Assembly (NCBI GenBank): GCA_012270875.1
Contig: JAAXHI010000287.1
Span: 1-40,430 of the forward strand
Source of the DNA: Candidatus Poribacteria bacterium
Lineage (GTDB): Bacteria > Poribacteria > WGA-4E > WGA-3G
Reading direction: 5' to 3'
Length of the DNA: 40,430 nucleotides
The notes under the pieces are model-generated. The model made no database searches and was not told the DNA's origin. It saw only the letters and a program-made list of their open reading frames with translations. Position 1 is the first letter of the stretch. Each line of letters opens with the position of its first letter. Made by a program: the position numbers and the translations under genes. Below are positions 16,030 through 24,605 of the stretch, piece after piece.

Positions 16030-16599
16030 ATGAAAAAATCAAATCCATTGGAAATTATCTCCAATGCATTAGGCGGTGAGCAAGGCTTGAGGCAGTTAAG
16101 AAATGTCTTTGGGATCCCCAGTTTCTGCTATAAGTCTCCTATAGGTTGGATAGACATCATTGCGGAGGAAAACCGTATTTTGCATGCTTCCTTTAGTGAA
16201 GAAGCACCTTCGTCTGGCCCTACCTTCCCTCCAACTCTCCCTGTTCTCGCCAGAACGATCAAATTGTTGGACACTTATTTTGCTGGAGGAGCCATCAATT
16301 TCGCTGAGATACCGGTACAAGTAGCATACGGTACGGAGTTCCAGCAACAAGTCTGGAAAGCAATTCAGCAAATTCCTTATGGAGAAGTACGGTCATATCA
16401 ATGGATAGCCGACCAGATCGGGCGACCAAAATCGGCGCGTTCCATCGGAAATGCAGTTGGGGCAAATCCGGTATCAATTCTCATTCCGTGCCATCGTGTC
16501 ATCAGAAGCAATGGTGCCCTTGGTGGGTATGGCGGTGGATTGGAACGGAAGCAACAATTGTTAGCACTTGAGGGGCACGCTATTGAAAAGTTTAAGTAA
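16030..16599 (+). CDS. ogt: Methylated-DNA-[protein]-cysteine S-methyltransferase
   Basis: 189 codons from ATG 16030 with AGGAG seven bases upstream. The C-terminal DNA-binding and active-site domain is complete: FQQQVWKAIQQIPYGEVRSY, IGRPKSARSIGNAVGANP, the acceptor cysteine in IPCHRVI, and LGGYGGGLERKQQLLALEG. The N-terminal part is the usual variable ribonuclease-H-like domain. It removes the alkyl group from O6-alkylguanine in DNA in a suicide reaction. It stands just upstream of the PLP enzyme gene (48 bases) and could be cotranscribed. Confidence 0.92.
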   Translation: MKKSNPLEIISNALGGEQGLRQLRNVFGIPSFCYKSPIGWIDIIAEENRILHASFSEEAPSSGPTFPPTLPVLARTIKLLDTYFAGGAINFAEIPVQVAYGTEFQQQVWKAIQQIPYGEVRSYQWIADQIGRPKSARSIGNAVGANPVSILIPCHRVIRSNGALGGYGGGLERKQQLLALEGHAIEKFK

Positions 16600-16647
16600 G
16601 GTGCTTTCTCCATAAGATCATTTCAACAGACCTCTGGGAGTTTTAAA

Positions 16648-17853
16648 ATGACATCAGAAAAAAAATTAGGAAAATCCACCCAAGCCATCCATGCAGGCGA
16701 AAGAGTGACACCCGCCACGGAAAAAAGTGGGATACCGCTGCTACCGCCTATCTATCAGAACAGTACTTTCCGTTTTACGACAGCCGCGGAATTTGCGGAA
16801 GCCTTCCGAGACGAGGAGAGCGGTCATGTCTATACCCGTTGGGGGAACCCGACACAAGAGGTATTAGAGAAGAAACTTGCCGTGCTTGAGGCAGGCGAAG
16901 CGGCACTTGCGACGGCATCGGGGATGGGAGCGGTGAGTACCGCACTGCTTACCGCTTTAGCCGACGGTGGACACGTTGTCGCCATGGAAAACCTCTATTC
17001 CGCGACATTCCAAATCCTCAGTGAAGAACTCCCACGCTTCGGAATTGAGACGACATTCGTTGATGCCACGGACCCCTCAGAAATCGAACGTGCTATCAGA
17101 CCTGATACGAAGGTACTCTATCTCGAAAGTCCAACGAACCCGCTCCTTAAACTGATAGATTTGCGGGCATCTGCCGAGATTGCAAAAGCGCACGGCGTGA
17201 CCTCAATTATTGATAACACCTTCGCGACCCCGTGCGGGCAGCAACCGATTCCTCTCGGTATTGATGTTGTTGTCCACAGTATGACGAAATATTTGAGTGG
17301 GACCGGTGCGGTGATTGCGGGTGCAATTATCGGGCAGAAGGCATTCGTTACACGCGTCAAAGAAGGCGCACTGCGCAACTTCGGGGCAGTTATTAGTCCG
17401 TTTAACGCGTGGCTAACATTACAGGGAATCACGACGCTGCCGCTGCGATTTGCGCGACATTGCGAAAACGCGGTACAAGTGGCAGCGTTTCTCGAAGCAC
17501 ATCCGGCAGTGGCATGGGTGCGTTATCCCGGTTTGCCGAGTCATCCGCAACATGAACTCGCCAAACACCAGATGGAAGCGTTTGGAGGGATGATAACGCT
17601 GGAACTGAAAGGTGGACGCACCGCGGGTGAACACCTCGTCGATCGGCTTCAACGATGCGCGCTTGCGGTCAGTCTGGGAGACGTACGGACTTTAATCTGC
17701 CATCCGGCATCAACGACGCATTCACATGTTCCAGCAGAGATCCGTCAGCAGATCGGCATCACAGACGGTTTGGTGAGAATCTCCGTTGGCTTAGAGGACG
17801 TTGAAGATATTCTCGCCGATCTCGGACAGGCTTTAGAGTCCTGTGCTCCGTAG
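16648..17853 (+). CDS. Cys/Met-metabolism PLP-dependent enzyme (sulfhydrylase / cystathionine lyase type)
   Basis: 401 codons from ATG 16648, with GGGAG upstream. The trans-sulfuration family signature is full: Y62/R64 in VYTRWGNPT, ASGMGA, the PLP-stacking tyrosine in ENLYSATF, DNTFATP, and the Schiff-base lysine K214 in HSMTKYLSG, then LICHPASTTHSHV near the C-terminus. The residue that is a catalytic cysteine in methionine gamma-lyase (LYGCTF) is alanine here (LYSATF), so a sulfhydrylase or cystathionine lyase/synthase role is more likely than gamma-lyase; the family does not tell which. Cytoplasmic. Its last 21 bases overlap the end of the convergent TPR gene. Confidence 0.9.
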   Translation: MTSEKKLGKSTQAIHAGERVTPATEKSGIPLLPPIYQNSTFRFTTAAEFAEAFRDEESGHVYTRWGNPTQEVLEKKLAVLEAGEAALATASGMGAVSTALLTALADGGHVVAMENLYSATFQILSEELPRFGIETTFVDATDPSEIERAIRPDTKVLYLESPTNPLLKLIDLRASAEIAKAHGVTSIIDNTFATPCGQQPIPLGIDVVVHSMTKYLSGTGAVIAGAIIGQKAFVTRVKEGALRNFGAVISPFNAWLTLQGITTLPLRFARHCENAVQVAAFLEAHPAVAWVRYPGLPSHPQHELAKHQMEAFGGMITLELKGGRTAGEHLVDRLQRCALAVSLGDVRTLICHPASTTHSHVPAEIRQQIGITDGLVRISVGLEDVEDILADLGQALESCAP

Positions 17854-19071
17854 CGTTCGGATATAATTTTCGTTGATATTATTCGACTGATGCGTTGCCT
17901 CCCGATGCGGCTCTGGAAATTCCGTGAGCAGCTTCTGATATGCGGCTACTGCTAAATCCGTTTCACTATTGTCCTCATAAATTTTCCCGACCCAATATTG
18001 CGCCATCCGTCGGGTGTCATAATCGTAGGTAGCATTATCCGCCACTTTTTGAAACGCATCAACAGCCGTTGTTATATCCTTATTCGTAAGGGCGATTTGT
18101 GCGATGTAGACCTGTGAGTTGGCGGCATTTTCATTGCGTGGGAACAGTTCAATCCCCTTCTCAAGTTGGACGATGGCTTCGTCGTATTTCTCAAGCCTTG
18201 CATAAGCCCATCCCATGTAGAAATATGCGTCCTGACCGACTTTAGTATCTGGGTAGAGGTCAATGACCTTTTGGTAACCGTCGATCGCCTCCTGATATTT
18301 CCCCTCCGCAAGATATGCCTGCGGGATACCGAAACTCGCCAAGGGTGCGAGATCAGGGTCCCCCGAATCAACGACGTTTGTGAATTCGACGCGTGCGTTT
18401 TCGTACTCCTGCCTCTTGAGATAAATTTCGCCCGTAACATATAAAATCTGATAGAGTATTGGGCTGTCGCTGAACGGTTCTCGAAGTGTGTCAAAGTGCA
18501 CGAGTGCGCTGTTCAATTCACCTTTCCCATAGTAGCACATCGCTGTATTAAACTGTGCTTGGTCTGACAGTTCACTGCCGGGGTATGTTGCTATTAATTG
18601 GTTGTAAAGTGCGATAGCGCGGTCGTAGTACGCGTCAAGGGATTCAAGTGTGCCGGTCTTTTTTAGATCCTCTGCGATCTTATAAGAAGCGAAAGCGATG
18701 GCGTACATCGAATCGTCCGCCCATTCACTGTCAGGGTAATTATTGATGAGCCGTCGGAAGAGTGCGAACGCCTCTTCATCGGTGCGTGGCAGGCGTGAGG
18801 CGAGTTGATAGATTGCGTCATCTGCCCACATACTATCAGGATAGTTCTCAAAGACCTCACGGTATGCAGCTCGGACTTCGCGCAAACGGTTTTTGTCGGG
18901 ACTATCAAGTTCCACCGGTGGTTCATCGATTTGTTTTACTGCTGTCCACGCTTTGTCTGCGTTGTCGTAGTAGTGTTCGTAGCTGGTGTTGTTTCCGGTG
19001 ATACGCCCCAGCCAAAACCCACCCGCGAGCGCGATTAGCACGCAGATTTCTGCGATTATGAACTTCTTCAT
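17833..19071 (-). CDS. Membrane-anchored TPR-repeat protein (YfiO/YbgF-like)
   Basis: 412 codons from ATG 19071 (AAGGAG 8 bases upstream). A single N-terminal hydrophobic segment KKFIIAEICVLIALAGGFWLG anchors it, facing the periplasm. The rest is a ladder of about eight tetratricopeptide units of the tol-pal type: FENYPDSMWADDAIYQLA, INNYPDSEWADDSMYAIA, IATYPGSELSDQAQFNTA, VIDLYPDTKVGQDAYFYMG, KGIELFPRNENAANSQVYIA. Such proteins serve in envelope assembly or as scaffolds. The 3' end overlaps the convergent PLP enzyme gene by 21 bases. Confidence 0.88.
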   Translation of the reverse strand: MKKFIIAEICVLIALAGGFWLGRITGNNTSYEHYYDNADKAWTAVKQIDEPPVELDSPDKNRLREVRAAYREVFENYPDSMWADDAIYQLASRLPRTDEEAFALFRRLINNYPDSEWADDSMYAIAFASYKIAEDLKKTGTLESLDAYYDRAIALYNQLIATYPGSELSDQAQFNTAMCYYGKGELNSALVHFDTLREPFSDSPILYQILYVTGEIYLKRQEYENARVEFTNVVDSGDPDLAPLASFGIPQAYLAEGKYQEAIDGYQKVIDLYPDTKVGQDAYFYMGWAYARLEKYDEAIVQLEKGIELFPRNENAANSQVYIAQIALTNKDITTAVDAFQKVADNATYDYDTRRMAQYWVGKIYEDNSETDLAVAAYQKLLTEFPEPHREATHQSNNINENYIRTLRSTGL

Positions 19072-19105
19072 GTTTTTTTCTCCTTGCCAAGTATTGATGC
19101 CAAGT

Positions 19106-19134
19106 ATGGTAACAAGATTTTCAAAATATGTCAA
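19106..19134 (-). promoter_or_regulatory. Sigma-70 promoter of the TPR gene
   Basis: Minus strand TTGACA (19134-19129), 17 bases, TACCAT (19111-19106); start site near 19099, ~28 bases before the ATG. Confidence 0.7.
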
Positions 19135-19304
19135 GCACAATAGGTTTGTCTACAGAGGCAGTTAACCATCAACCGTAAGTGGTGTCAGAGTTAGAAACGG
19201 CTTCTACAAGCACACTTACAAAATCGGTGGCAACTTGTGTTCGTATAGCAAATTTCGTGCCGACTCTGAACAACACCGCGCGAATAAAACACTCAAAAAG
19301 TCCT

Positions 19305-19355
19305 GCACAAAATAGGGCAGATTGTAGTATTCAGTTGCACGAAATGGGGCAGATT
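19305..19355. repeat. Pair of 19-bp direct repeats, 32-bp spacing, upstream of the ABC promoter
   Basis: GCACAAAATAGGGCAGATT (19305) and GCACGAAATGGGGCAGATT (19337) differ at two bases. Start-to-start distance is 32 bp, about three helical turns, and the second copy ends 46 bases before the -35 box. That is the placement of an activator or repressor site. Confidence 0.6.
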
Positions 19356-19401
19356 TAACAAACGATTCGTGTTATAGGGCTGCTCGTTTCCGATTAATCC
19401 C

Positions 19402-19430
19402 TTGACAACATAAAGATAGTCTGGTACAAT
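19402..19430 (+). promoter_or_regulatory. Strong sigma-70 promoter of the amino-acid ABC transporter operon
   Basis: Perfect TTGACA (19402-19407), 17 bases, TACAAT (19425-19430). Start site near 19437, leader about 138 bases to the GTG at 19575. Confidence 0.8.
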
Positions 19431-19574
19431 GGATAAAAGATAATACTTGCCTTTTGCTTACCAGAAAGGCATAAAATATTGATAAAATTGTGAACAATGA
19501 TAACAGAATTTAATCAAGTTGCCTCATGGCAACGGCCTTTTCGATAAAGGATACATTAAAAAGAGAGGATTACT

Positions 19575-20591
19575 GTGCGTAAATTTTTGTTTCGCGTTTT
19601 TGCGTTAGTTTTAGCGACTTCATTAGTGACACCACTACTTGCCGACAATCACGAGGGTATCTTGGACAAAGTTAAAAACAGGGGAAAATTAGTCTGTGGC
19701 GTACACGGCGGTTTGCCGGGGTTCGGTTTCCTCGGTGAAGATGGTAAATGGAGCGGTTTTGATCCGGATTTCGGACGCGCAATCGCTGCTGCCGTTCTTG
19801 GGGATCCGAGCAAGGTTGAATTTGTGCCCTTAAATGCTGCCGAACGGTTTACCGCACTTCAAACCGGTGAAATAGACGTCTTAATCCGAAATACCACATG
19901 GACGCTTAGCCGAGACGCTGAGTTAAGTACTGACTTTGCACCACCGACATTTTATGATGGACAAGGCTTCATGCTGCCGAAATCTCTTAAAATAACATCT
20001 ATTAAAGAGTTATCAGGGGCAAGCATCGGTGTCACCGCAGGTAGCACAACCGAGTTAAACCTTGCGGATACAATGCGGTCTTTAGGGCTTGAATTCAAGC
20101 CAGTTGTTTATGAGGATATTGACACCCTTTATAGTAGTTATGATGCGGGGCGTACCGATGTCGTCACAAGTGACAAATCTCAACTTGTTGCGCGGCGTAA
20201 GGACCTTAAAAACCCAGACGATCATATTATTCTCGATGCAACTATATCAAAAGAACCTTTAGGCCCTCTCACTATTCACGGCGATAATAAGTGGAATGAT
20301 GTTGTAAGTTGGGTCGTTTATGCCACGTTCTTTGCCGAAGAGCACAATATTACGCAGAAGAATGTCAAGACCTTAAAAACCGATAATCCGGAAATCAAAC
20401 GTTTTTTGGGTGAATCCGGTGAAATGGGAAAAAAACTTGGACTCCCTAATGACTGGGCAAAACAGATTATTATAGCCGTCGGGAACTATGGAGAAATCTT
20501 TGAGCGTAACCTCACCCCCCTCGGCTTGCCCCGTGGTGTTAATAAACCCTGGACGCAAGGTGGGTTGCTCTACGCAATACCGTTCCGTTAG
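19575..20591 (+). CDS. aapJ: Polar amino-acid ABC transporter, periplasmic substrate-binding protein (AapJ-like)
   Basis: 338 codons from GTG 19575, with GAGAGGAT upstream. The signal peptide RKFLFRVFALVLATSLVTPLLA is followed by DNHEGILDKVKNRGKLVCGVHGGLPGFG and GKWSGFDPDFGRAIAAAVLGD, the start of a family-3 solute-binding protein; RFTALQTGEIDVLIRNTTWTLSR carries the ligand-binding arginine and threonine. The length, and the C-terminal GLPRGVNKPWTQGGLLYAIPFR, are those of the AapJ/BztA group, which binds general L-amino acids. It is the first gene of a four-gene transporter operon and is separated from the permeases by a strong hairpin. Confidence 0.92.
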   Translation: MRKFLFRVFALVLATSLVTPLLADNHEGILDKVKNRGKLVCGVHGGLPGFGFLGEDGKWSGFDPDFGRAIAAAVLGDPSKVEFVPLNAAERFTALQTGEIDVLIRNTTWTLSRDAELSTDFAPPTFYDGQGFMLPKSLKITSIKELSGASIGVTAGSTTELNLADTMRSLGLEFKPVVYEDIDTLYSSYDAGRTDVVTSDKSQLVARRKDLKNPDDHIILDATISKEPLGPLTIHGDNKWNDVVSWVVYATFFAEEHNITQKNVKTLKTDNPEIKRFLGESGEMGKKLGLPNDWAKQIIIAVGNYGEIFERNLTPLGLPRGVNKPWTQGGLLYAIPFR

Positions 20592-20607
20592 GTTATATAT
20601 TGTAAAA

Positions 20608-20635
20608 TGTGTTGGGATCCATTTCCCAACACATC
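20608..20635 (+). promoter_or_regulatory. Intercistronic stem-loop after the substrate-binding protein gene
   Basis: ATGTGTTGGGA (20608-20618), six-base loop, TCCCAACACAT (20625-20635): an 11-bp perfect stem 16 bases after the stop codon. No T-run follows. Such hairpins in binding-protein operons usually protect the upstream mRNA and let the binding protein be made in excess over the permeases. Confidence 0.7.
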
Positions 20636-20753
20636 CTATAAGACATCCAAGGTGATGAAGTGCCAACGTTAATTTAGACCCAAAAAATCCGTAAAGTTAA
20701 GACAAGTTTTGTTTCTCAACCGGACCTACCAACTGACAACTTCCGCAGTCCAG

Positions 20754-21983
20754 ATGAATAATACACATACGGTCATACCAGATAAAATCCCATTCTATCG
20801 AGACGTTCGGTTTCTGAAAGTATTTTTCCAGATACTTTTCCTTGTTGGTATCATTCTGTTAGCAGGATTCCTCTATTCAAATATGTTGAATGGACTCAGA
20901 AAACAGAATTTAGCACTTGATTTATCCTTTTTAGGAAGTGAAGCAGGATTTGGAATATCCGAAGGGATTGCGTACGATCCTTCAGAATCATATCTCAAAG
21001 CATTTTGGGTTGGTGTTGTCAACACAATAAAAGTAAGTATCATAGGGATAGTATTTGCGACGGTATTAGGTTTCATATTCGGAATTTCTCGGTTATCCAG
21101 CAATTGGTTAATCCGAAATATTGCTGCTGTCTACATAGAGATTTTTCGCAATATTCCGCTGCTCCTACAGATTGTGTTCTGGGCTGCGCTAACACGTGCG
21201 CTCCCTACGGTTCGCAACAGTATTATAATATCGGATAGCATAGTTTTAAACGTACGTGGCATATACCTTCCTTCATTTGAACCGGGTACTGGATTTTCCG
21301 CTTGGTTGTGGTACCTGCTTGTCGGCGTTATCTTAGCGATAAGTGTTGTTTTGGTTCTTGCAGTATTCCGGCATTTCGGACAGCTTAGTGAACCCCACCA
21401 TATAGACCGTCCTTCCTTCATCTCTAATATAATCTTTGGTGCGAAGTGGGCTGCCGCGCCTACTTTTTTGATAGTCGCAATTGGTGGACTGTTTCTAACA
21501 TCAGAAGCCCCATTTGTAGTAAGCCGACCTGTGCTTCAAGGGTTTAACTATGTCGGTGGGATGAACCTTACACCAGAGTTCTCTGCACTCTTAATTGGGC
21601 TCGCTGTCTATACAAGCGCGTTTATTGCAGAAGTTGTGAGAAGCGGTATACAAGCAGTGGTGAAAGGACAACGGGAAGCAGCCAGAGCCGTTGGCTTAAA
21701 AGAATCGCAGGTATTGCGATTAATTGTCATACCCCAAGCAATTCCAATTATTGTGCCACCGCTTACGAGTCAATATCTGAACCTTGCAAAAAACTCCAGC
21801 CTTGCCACTGCAATCGGTTTTCCGGAACTACTTCACATCGGACATACGATGATGAATCAGACGGGGCAATCAATTCCCATTTTCGGGATGGTTATGGTAA
21901 GTTATCTCATCATGAGTCTAACAACCTCCGCTTTCATGAATTGGTATAACCATAGAATCACTCGAATTGGTCGATCAAGGTAG
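20754..21983 (+). CDS. aapQ: Polar amino-acid ABC transporter permease (AapQ-like)
   Basis: 409 codons from ATG 20754; the longer ORF begins with a TTG at 20709 and its first 15 residues are read through a repeat remnant. There is no strong Shine-Dalgarno. Several transmembrane helices: VFFQILFLVGIILLAGFLYS, AFWVGVVNTIKVSIIGIVF, ISVVLVLAVF and on. The inner-membrane EAA loop that docks the ATPase reads QREAARAVGLKESQVLRLIVIPQA, and IEIFRNIPLLLQI is typical of the HisM/AapQ group. The long insert before the last helices is normal for AapQ. It works with the 22005 permease. Confidence 0.9.
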   Translation: MNNTHTVIPDKIPFYRDVRFLKVFFQILFLVGIILLAGFLYSNMLNGLRKQNLALDLSFLGSEAGFGISEGIAYDPSESYLKAFWVGVVNTIKVSIIGIVFATVLGFIFGISRLSSNWLIRNIAAVYIEIFRNIPLLLQIVFWAALTRALPTVRNSIIISDSIVLNVRGIYLPSFEPGTGFSAWLWYLLVGVILAISVVLVLAVFRHFGQLSEPHHIDRPSFISNIIFGAKWAAAPTFLIVAIGGLFLTSEAPFVVSRPVLQGFNYVGGMNLTPEFSALLIGLAVYTSAFIAEVVRSGIQAVVKGQREAARAVGLKESQVLRLIVIPQAIPIIVPPLTSQYLNLAKNSSLATAIGFPELLHIGHTMMNQTGQSIPIFGMVMVSYLIMSLTTSAFMNWYNHRITRIGRSR

Positions 21984-22004
21984 CACTGAAAAGGAAGCAG
22001 AAAA

Positions 22005-23255
22005 GTGGAAAATATTGCAATTACACAAGAAGTCAAACCTCCAAATACATCAAAAGGCACAGTGAAATGGTTGCAGGATAACCTTTTTAACACATGGTAT
22101 AATACCATTTTGACTTGTTTAGCACTTGTGTTTCTCTTCTTTGTCTTTAGGGGAGTTTTGACTTGGGTGTTTACGCAGGCAAACTGGAAAGTTATTCCTG
22201 CGAACTTGCAAATTTTGATGATCGGAGCTTATCCGATAGAACAGGCATGGCGGATCTGGATAGTCCTTTATACCTTGTTCGTCTTGTTAGGGCTGAGTGC
22301 GGGAGTATGGAAAGGGTTGGTTCTCCGCATTTCAACTGCTATTGCAATTTTTGGACTGATTTTACTCCTTATACCTTTGGATATCGTTAAAAATAGTGAA
22401 ACTGAATCTGCTACGCTTGTATTTAACTTCAATATTATCTATCTCATTTTTTTCAAGCGGATATGGTTATTAGGTGGCTTAGCACTCTTTGTCGTCAGTT
22501 TCTTCCTCGGACGCGATAGGAATGAATTGAAGCGATGGGTCATTGGTGGATGGGTTCTCTCCTTTCCGTGGACGATGATAACGCTACACGGCTTTGGTGA
22601 AAATACCGTCTCTACAACAAATTGGGGAGGACTTCTCTTAACGTTGATTCTGGCAGCTGTCGGGATTGTCGCTTGCTTTCCACTCGGTGTGCTTTTGGCA
22701 CTTGGTCGTCGAAGTCAATTGCCAGCAATTAAGTGGGTTTCCACAATATATATTGAGACGATTCGTGGTGTGCCGTTGATAACCATACTGTTCATGGGGA
22801 GTATAATATTTCCCATATTTATGCCGGGAGATTTTCAACTGGATAAAGTTATACGCGCAATGATTGCGTTGACCCTTTTCTCTGCTGCTTATATGGCAGA
22901 GAACGTACGTGGCGGACTCCAAGCCATACCGCAAGGGCAAGTTGAGGCAGCACAAGCGGTCGGACTTACTTACCCTAAAGCAATGCTATTTATCGTTCTT
23001 CCGCAAGCACTCCGTTCTGTTATTCCGGCGATAGTGGGACAATTCATTTCGCTATTTAAGGACACATCCCTGGTAACCATTGTTGGACTGCAGGATCTAT
23101 TGGGAATAGGCCGAAGCATACTCGGAAACCCAACATGGCAAGGTCTTTATGTTGAATTATATCTATTTATTGCGGCTATCTATTTTGTTTTTTGTTATGC
23201 AATGTCTTATGTTAGCCAGAAGATTGAAGCAGACTTAGGTGTCGGGAAGCATTAG
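22005..23255 (+). CDS. aapM: Polar amino-acid ABC transporter permease (AapM-like)
   Basis: 416 codons from GTG 22005 (AAGGAAG seven bases upstream). It has a long N-terminal membrane domain as in AapM, then the core permease: WGGLLLTLILAAVGIVACFPLGVLLALGRR, IYIETIRGVPLITILFMGS, and the EAA loop QVEAAQAVGLTYPKAMLFIVLPQALRSVIPAIV. It begins 21 bases after the stop of the first permease. It forms the heterodimeric membrane channel for amino-acid uptake. Confidence 0.9.
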   Translation: MENIAITQEVKPPNTSKGTVKWLQDNLFNTWYNTILTCLALVFLFFVFRGVLTWVFTQANWKVIPANLQILMIGAYPIEQAWRIWIVLYTLFVLLGLSAGVWKGLVLRISTAIAIFGLILLLIPLDIVKNSETESATLVFNFNIIYLIFFKRIWLLGGLALFVVSFFLGRDRNELKRWVIGGWVLSFPWTMITLHGFGENTVSTTNWGGLLLTLILAAVGIVACFPLGVLLALGRRSQLPAIKWVSTIYIETIRGVPLITILFMGSIIFPIFMPGDFQLDKVIRAMIALTLFSAAYMAENVRGGLQAIPQGQVEAAQAVGLTYPKAMLFIVLPQALRSVIPAIVGQFISLFKDTSLVTIVGLQDLLGIGRSILGNPTWQGLYVELYLFIAAIYFVFCYAMSYVSQKIEADLGVGKH

Positions 23256-23309
23256 GAATTTGTAACATCAATCTGTCCCAATTTGTTATGATTGAAGAAG
23301 GAATAGAAA

Positions 23310-24071
23310 ATGACTGAAAACGAAAATATCACAAACGATCCAATTATTGTATGTGAAGATGTTCACAAATGGTTTGATGATTTCCATGTCCTCAAAGGAA
23401 TTACCACTACGTTCAAAAAAGGTGAAAGGGCGGTCATCTGCGGTCCATCAGGGTCAGGGAAATCCACCTTTATCCGAACCATCAATCGCCTTGAGGAACA
23501 TCAACGCGGCACAATCATTGTTGATGGAATTGAGCTTAGCAATGATCTGCGTAATATCAATCTCATCCGTCAGGAAGTCGGAATGGTTTTCCAACAGTTC
23601 AATCTATTTCCTCATCTGACAAATATAAAAAATATAACCTTAGGTCCCATCCAAGTGCGGAAGATGTCAAAAAGTGCTGCGGAAGAAGCCGCTTTGGCTT
23701 TATTAGAGCGGATGGACATTGCTGATCAAGCGTATAAATATCCCGCAGAAATTTCGGGCGGACAACAGCAGCGCGTCGCAATTGCAAGGGCATTAGCGAT
23801 GGAACCGAAAATTATGCTCTTTGATGAACCCACAAGTGCCCTTGACCCCGAAATGATCTCAGAGGTGTTAGATGTGATGCGTGAACTTGCACATTCCGGT
23901 ATGACGATGCTGGTTGTTACGCATGAGATGGGATTTGCACGAGAAGTCGCTGATCGGATCATGTTCTTTGATGAGGGTGTGGTTATAGAGGAGGCAGCAC
24001 CGGCAGATTTCTTTGATAACCCGCAGCACGAACGCACGAAACTTTTCATCTCACAGACACTGCAACATTAG
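23310..24071 (+). CDS. aapP: Polar amino-acid ABC transporter ATP-binding protein (AapP/GlnQ-like)
   Basis: 253 codons from ATG 23310 with AGAAGGAAT upstream. Walker [11 protein letters not shown]-loop [12 protein letters not shown], signature [14 protein letters not shown], Walker [15 protein letters not shown], and the switch histidine in [22 protein letters not shown] is characteristic of the glutamine/polar amino-acid ATPases. It powers the transporter from the cytoplasmic side. The toxin-antitoxin pair follows 21 bases later. Confidence 0.95.
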   Translation: MTENENITNDPIIVCEDVHKWFDDFHVLKGITTTFKKGERAVICGPSGSGKSTFIRTINRLEEHQRGTIIVDGIELSNDLRNINLIRQEVGMVFQQFNLFPHLTNIKNITLGPIQVRKMSKSAAEEAALALLERMDIADQAYKYPAEISGGQQQRVAIARALAMEPKIMLFDEPTSALDPEMISEVLDVMRELAHSGMTMLVVTHEMGFAREVADRIMFFDEGVVIEEAAPADFFDNPQHERTKLFISQTLQH

Positions 24072-24092
24072 AGTTTAGCCCAGGAGTCACAG

Positions 24093-24389
24093 TTGCGATA
24101 TAGTTTTGAATGGCATATTGAGAAAGAAAAGCAAAACAAGCAAAGGCACAGGATCTCTTTTGTACAAGCAACAACTGTTTTTCAAGATCCAAATCAAATT
24201 ACCACTTTTGATGAAGATCATAGTGATACCGAAGATCGTTGGATAACTTTAGGTTTCGACAGAAACGGTATTTTACTTGTTGTTATACACACTATTGATG
24301 AAACTAAACACTACATGAATATCCGTATCATTTCTGCTCGTAAAGCGACTCGAGCCGAAACTAAACAATATGAGGAATTTAACCAATGA
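24093..24389 (+). CDS. brnT: BrnT-family ribonuclease toxin
   Basis: 98 codons from TTG 24093, which has AGGAG six bases upstream; no ATG fits. It aligns with BrnT along its length: YSFEWHIEKEKQNKQRHRISF (family: FEWDxxKxxxNxxKHGVSF), ATTVFQDPNQ, DEDHSDTEDRWITLGFDRNG, LLVVIHTIDE, and the near-invariant IRIISARKATRAETKQYEE. BrnT has a RelE-like fold and cleaves RNA. The downstream antitoxin overlaps it by ATGA, so the two are translationally coupled in the toxin-first order typical of brnTA. It lies directly behind the transporter operon and may also be read from it. Confidence 0.9.
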   Translation: MRYSFEWHIEKEKQNKQRHRISFVQATTVFQDPNQITTFDEDHSDTEDRWITLGFDRNGILLVVIHTIDETKHYMNIRIISARKATRAETKQYEEFNQ

Positions 24390-24586
24390 AAGCAGAATAT
24401 GATTTTTCAAAAGGAGAACGCGGTAAGTTCTATAGGAAAGATGCCGTTTTCCAACTTCCCATCTATCTGGAAAAAGATGTTGATGAGTTTATGCATCATC
24501 TCGCGGATACTAAAGGAAAGGACGTTGGAGAACTCGTTAATGAACTGCTCCGCCGCAATATCCAGTTGATTCAGGCTATCCAATAA
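24386..24586 (+). CDS. brnA: BrnA-like/CopG-type antitoxin
   Basis: 66 codons. The start ATG at 24386 overlaps the toxin stop (ATGA), with GAGGAATTT upstream. It opens MKAEYDFSKGERGKFY, the typical N-terminus of BrnA and related antitoxins, and continues with a strand VFQLPIYLEKD and helices VDEFMHHLADTK and VGELVNELLRRNIQLIQ, compatible with a ribbon-helix-helix DNA-binding fold. It would neutralise BrnT and repress the pair. The sequence diverges from the classical BrnA C-terminus. Confidence 0.82.
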   Translation: MKAEYDFSKGERGKFYRKDAVFQLPIYLEKDVDEFMHHLADTKGKDVGELVNELLRRNIQLIQAIQ

Positions 24587-24605
24587 GCAGATGGAGTATC
24601 GCCTC

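Larger units (their letters stand above)
19141..19574. other. Regulatory intergenic region upstream of the amino-acid ABC operon
   Basis: No gene seen. It contains a 19-bp imperfect direct repeat (19305-19323 and 19337-19355), a strong promoter (19402-19430) and a ~138-base leader with a small hairpin GTTGCC-TCAT-GGCAAC (19518-19533) followed by GGCCTTTT, which could be an attenuator or only a structural element. Confidence 0.7.

Noticed and set aside
19518..19540. Possible terminator or attenuator in the ABC operon leader
   Set aside because: The stem is only six pairs and the following T-run is short (GGCCTTTT); kept as a note in the intergenic entry rather than called as a terminator.
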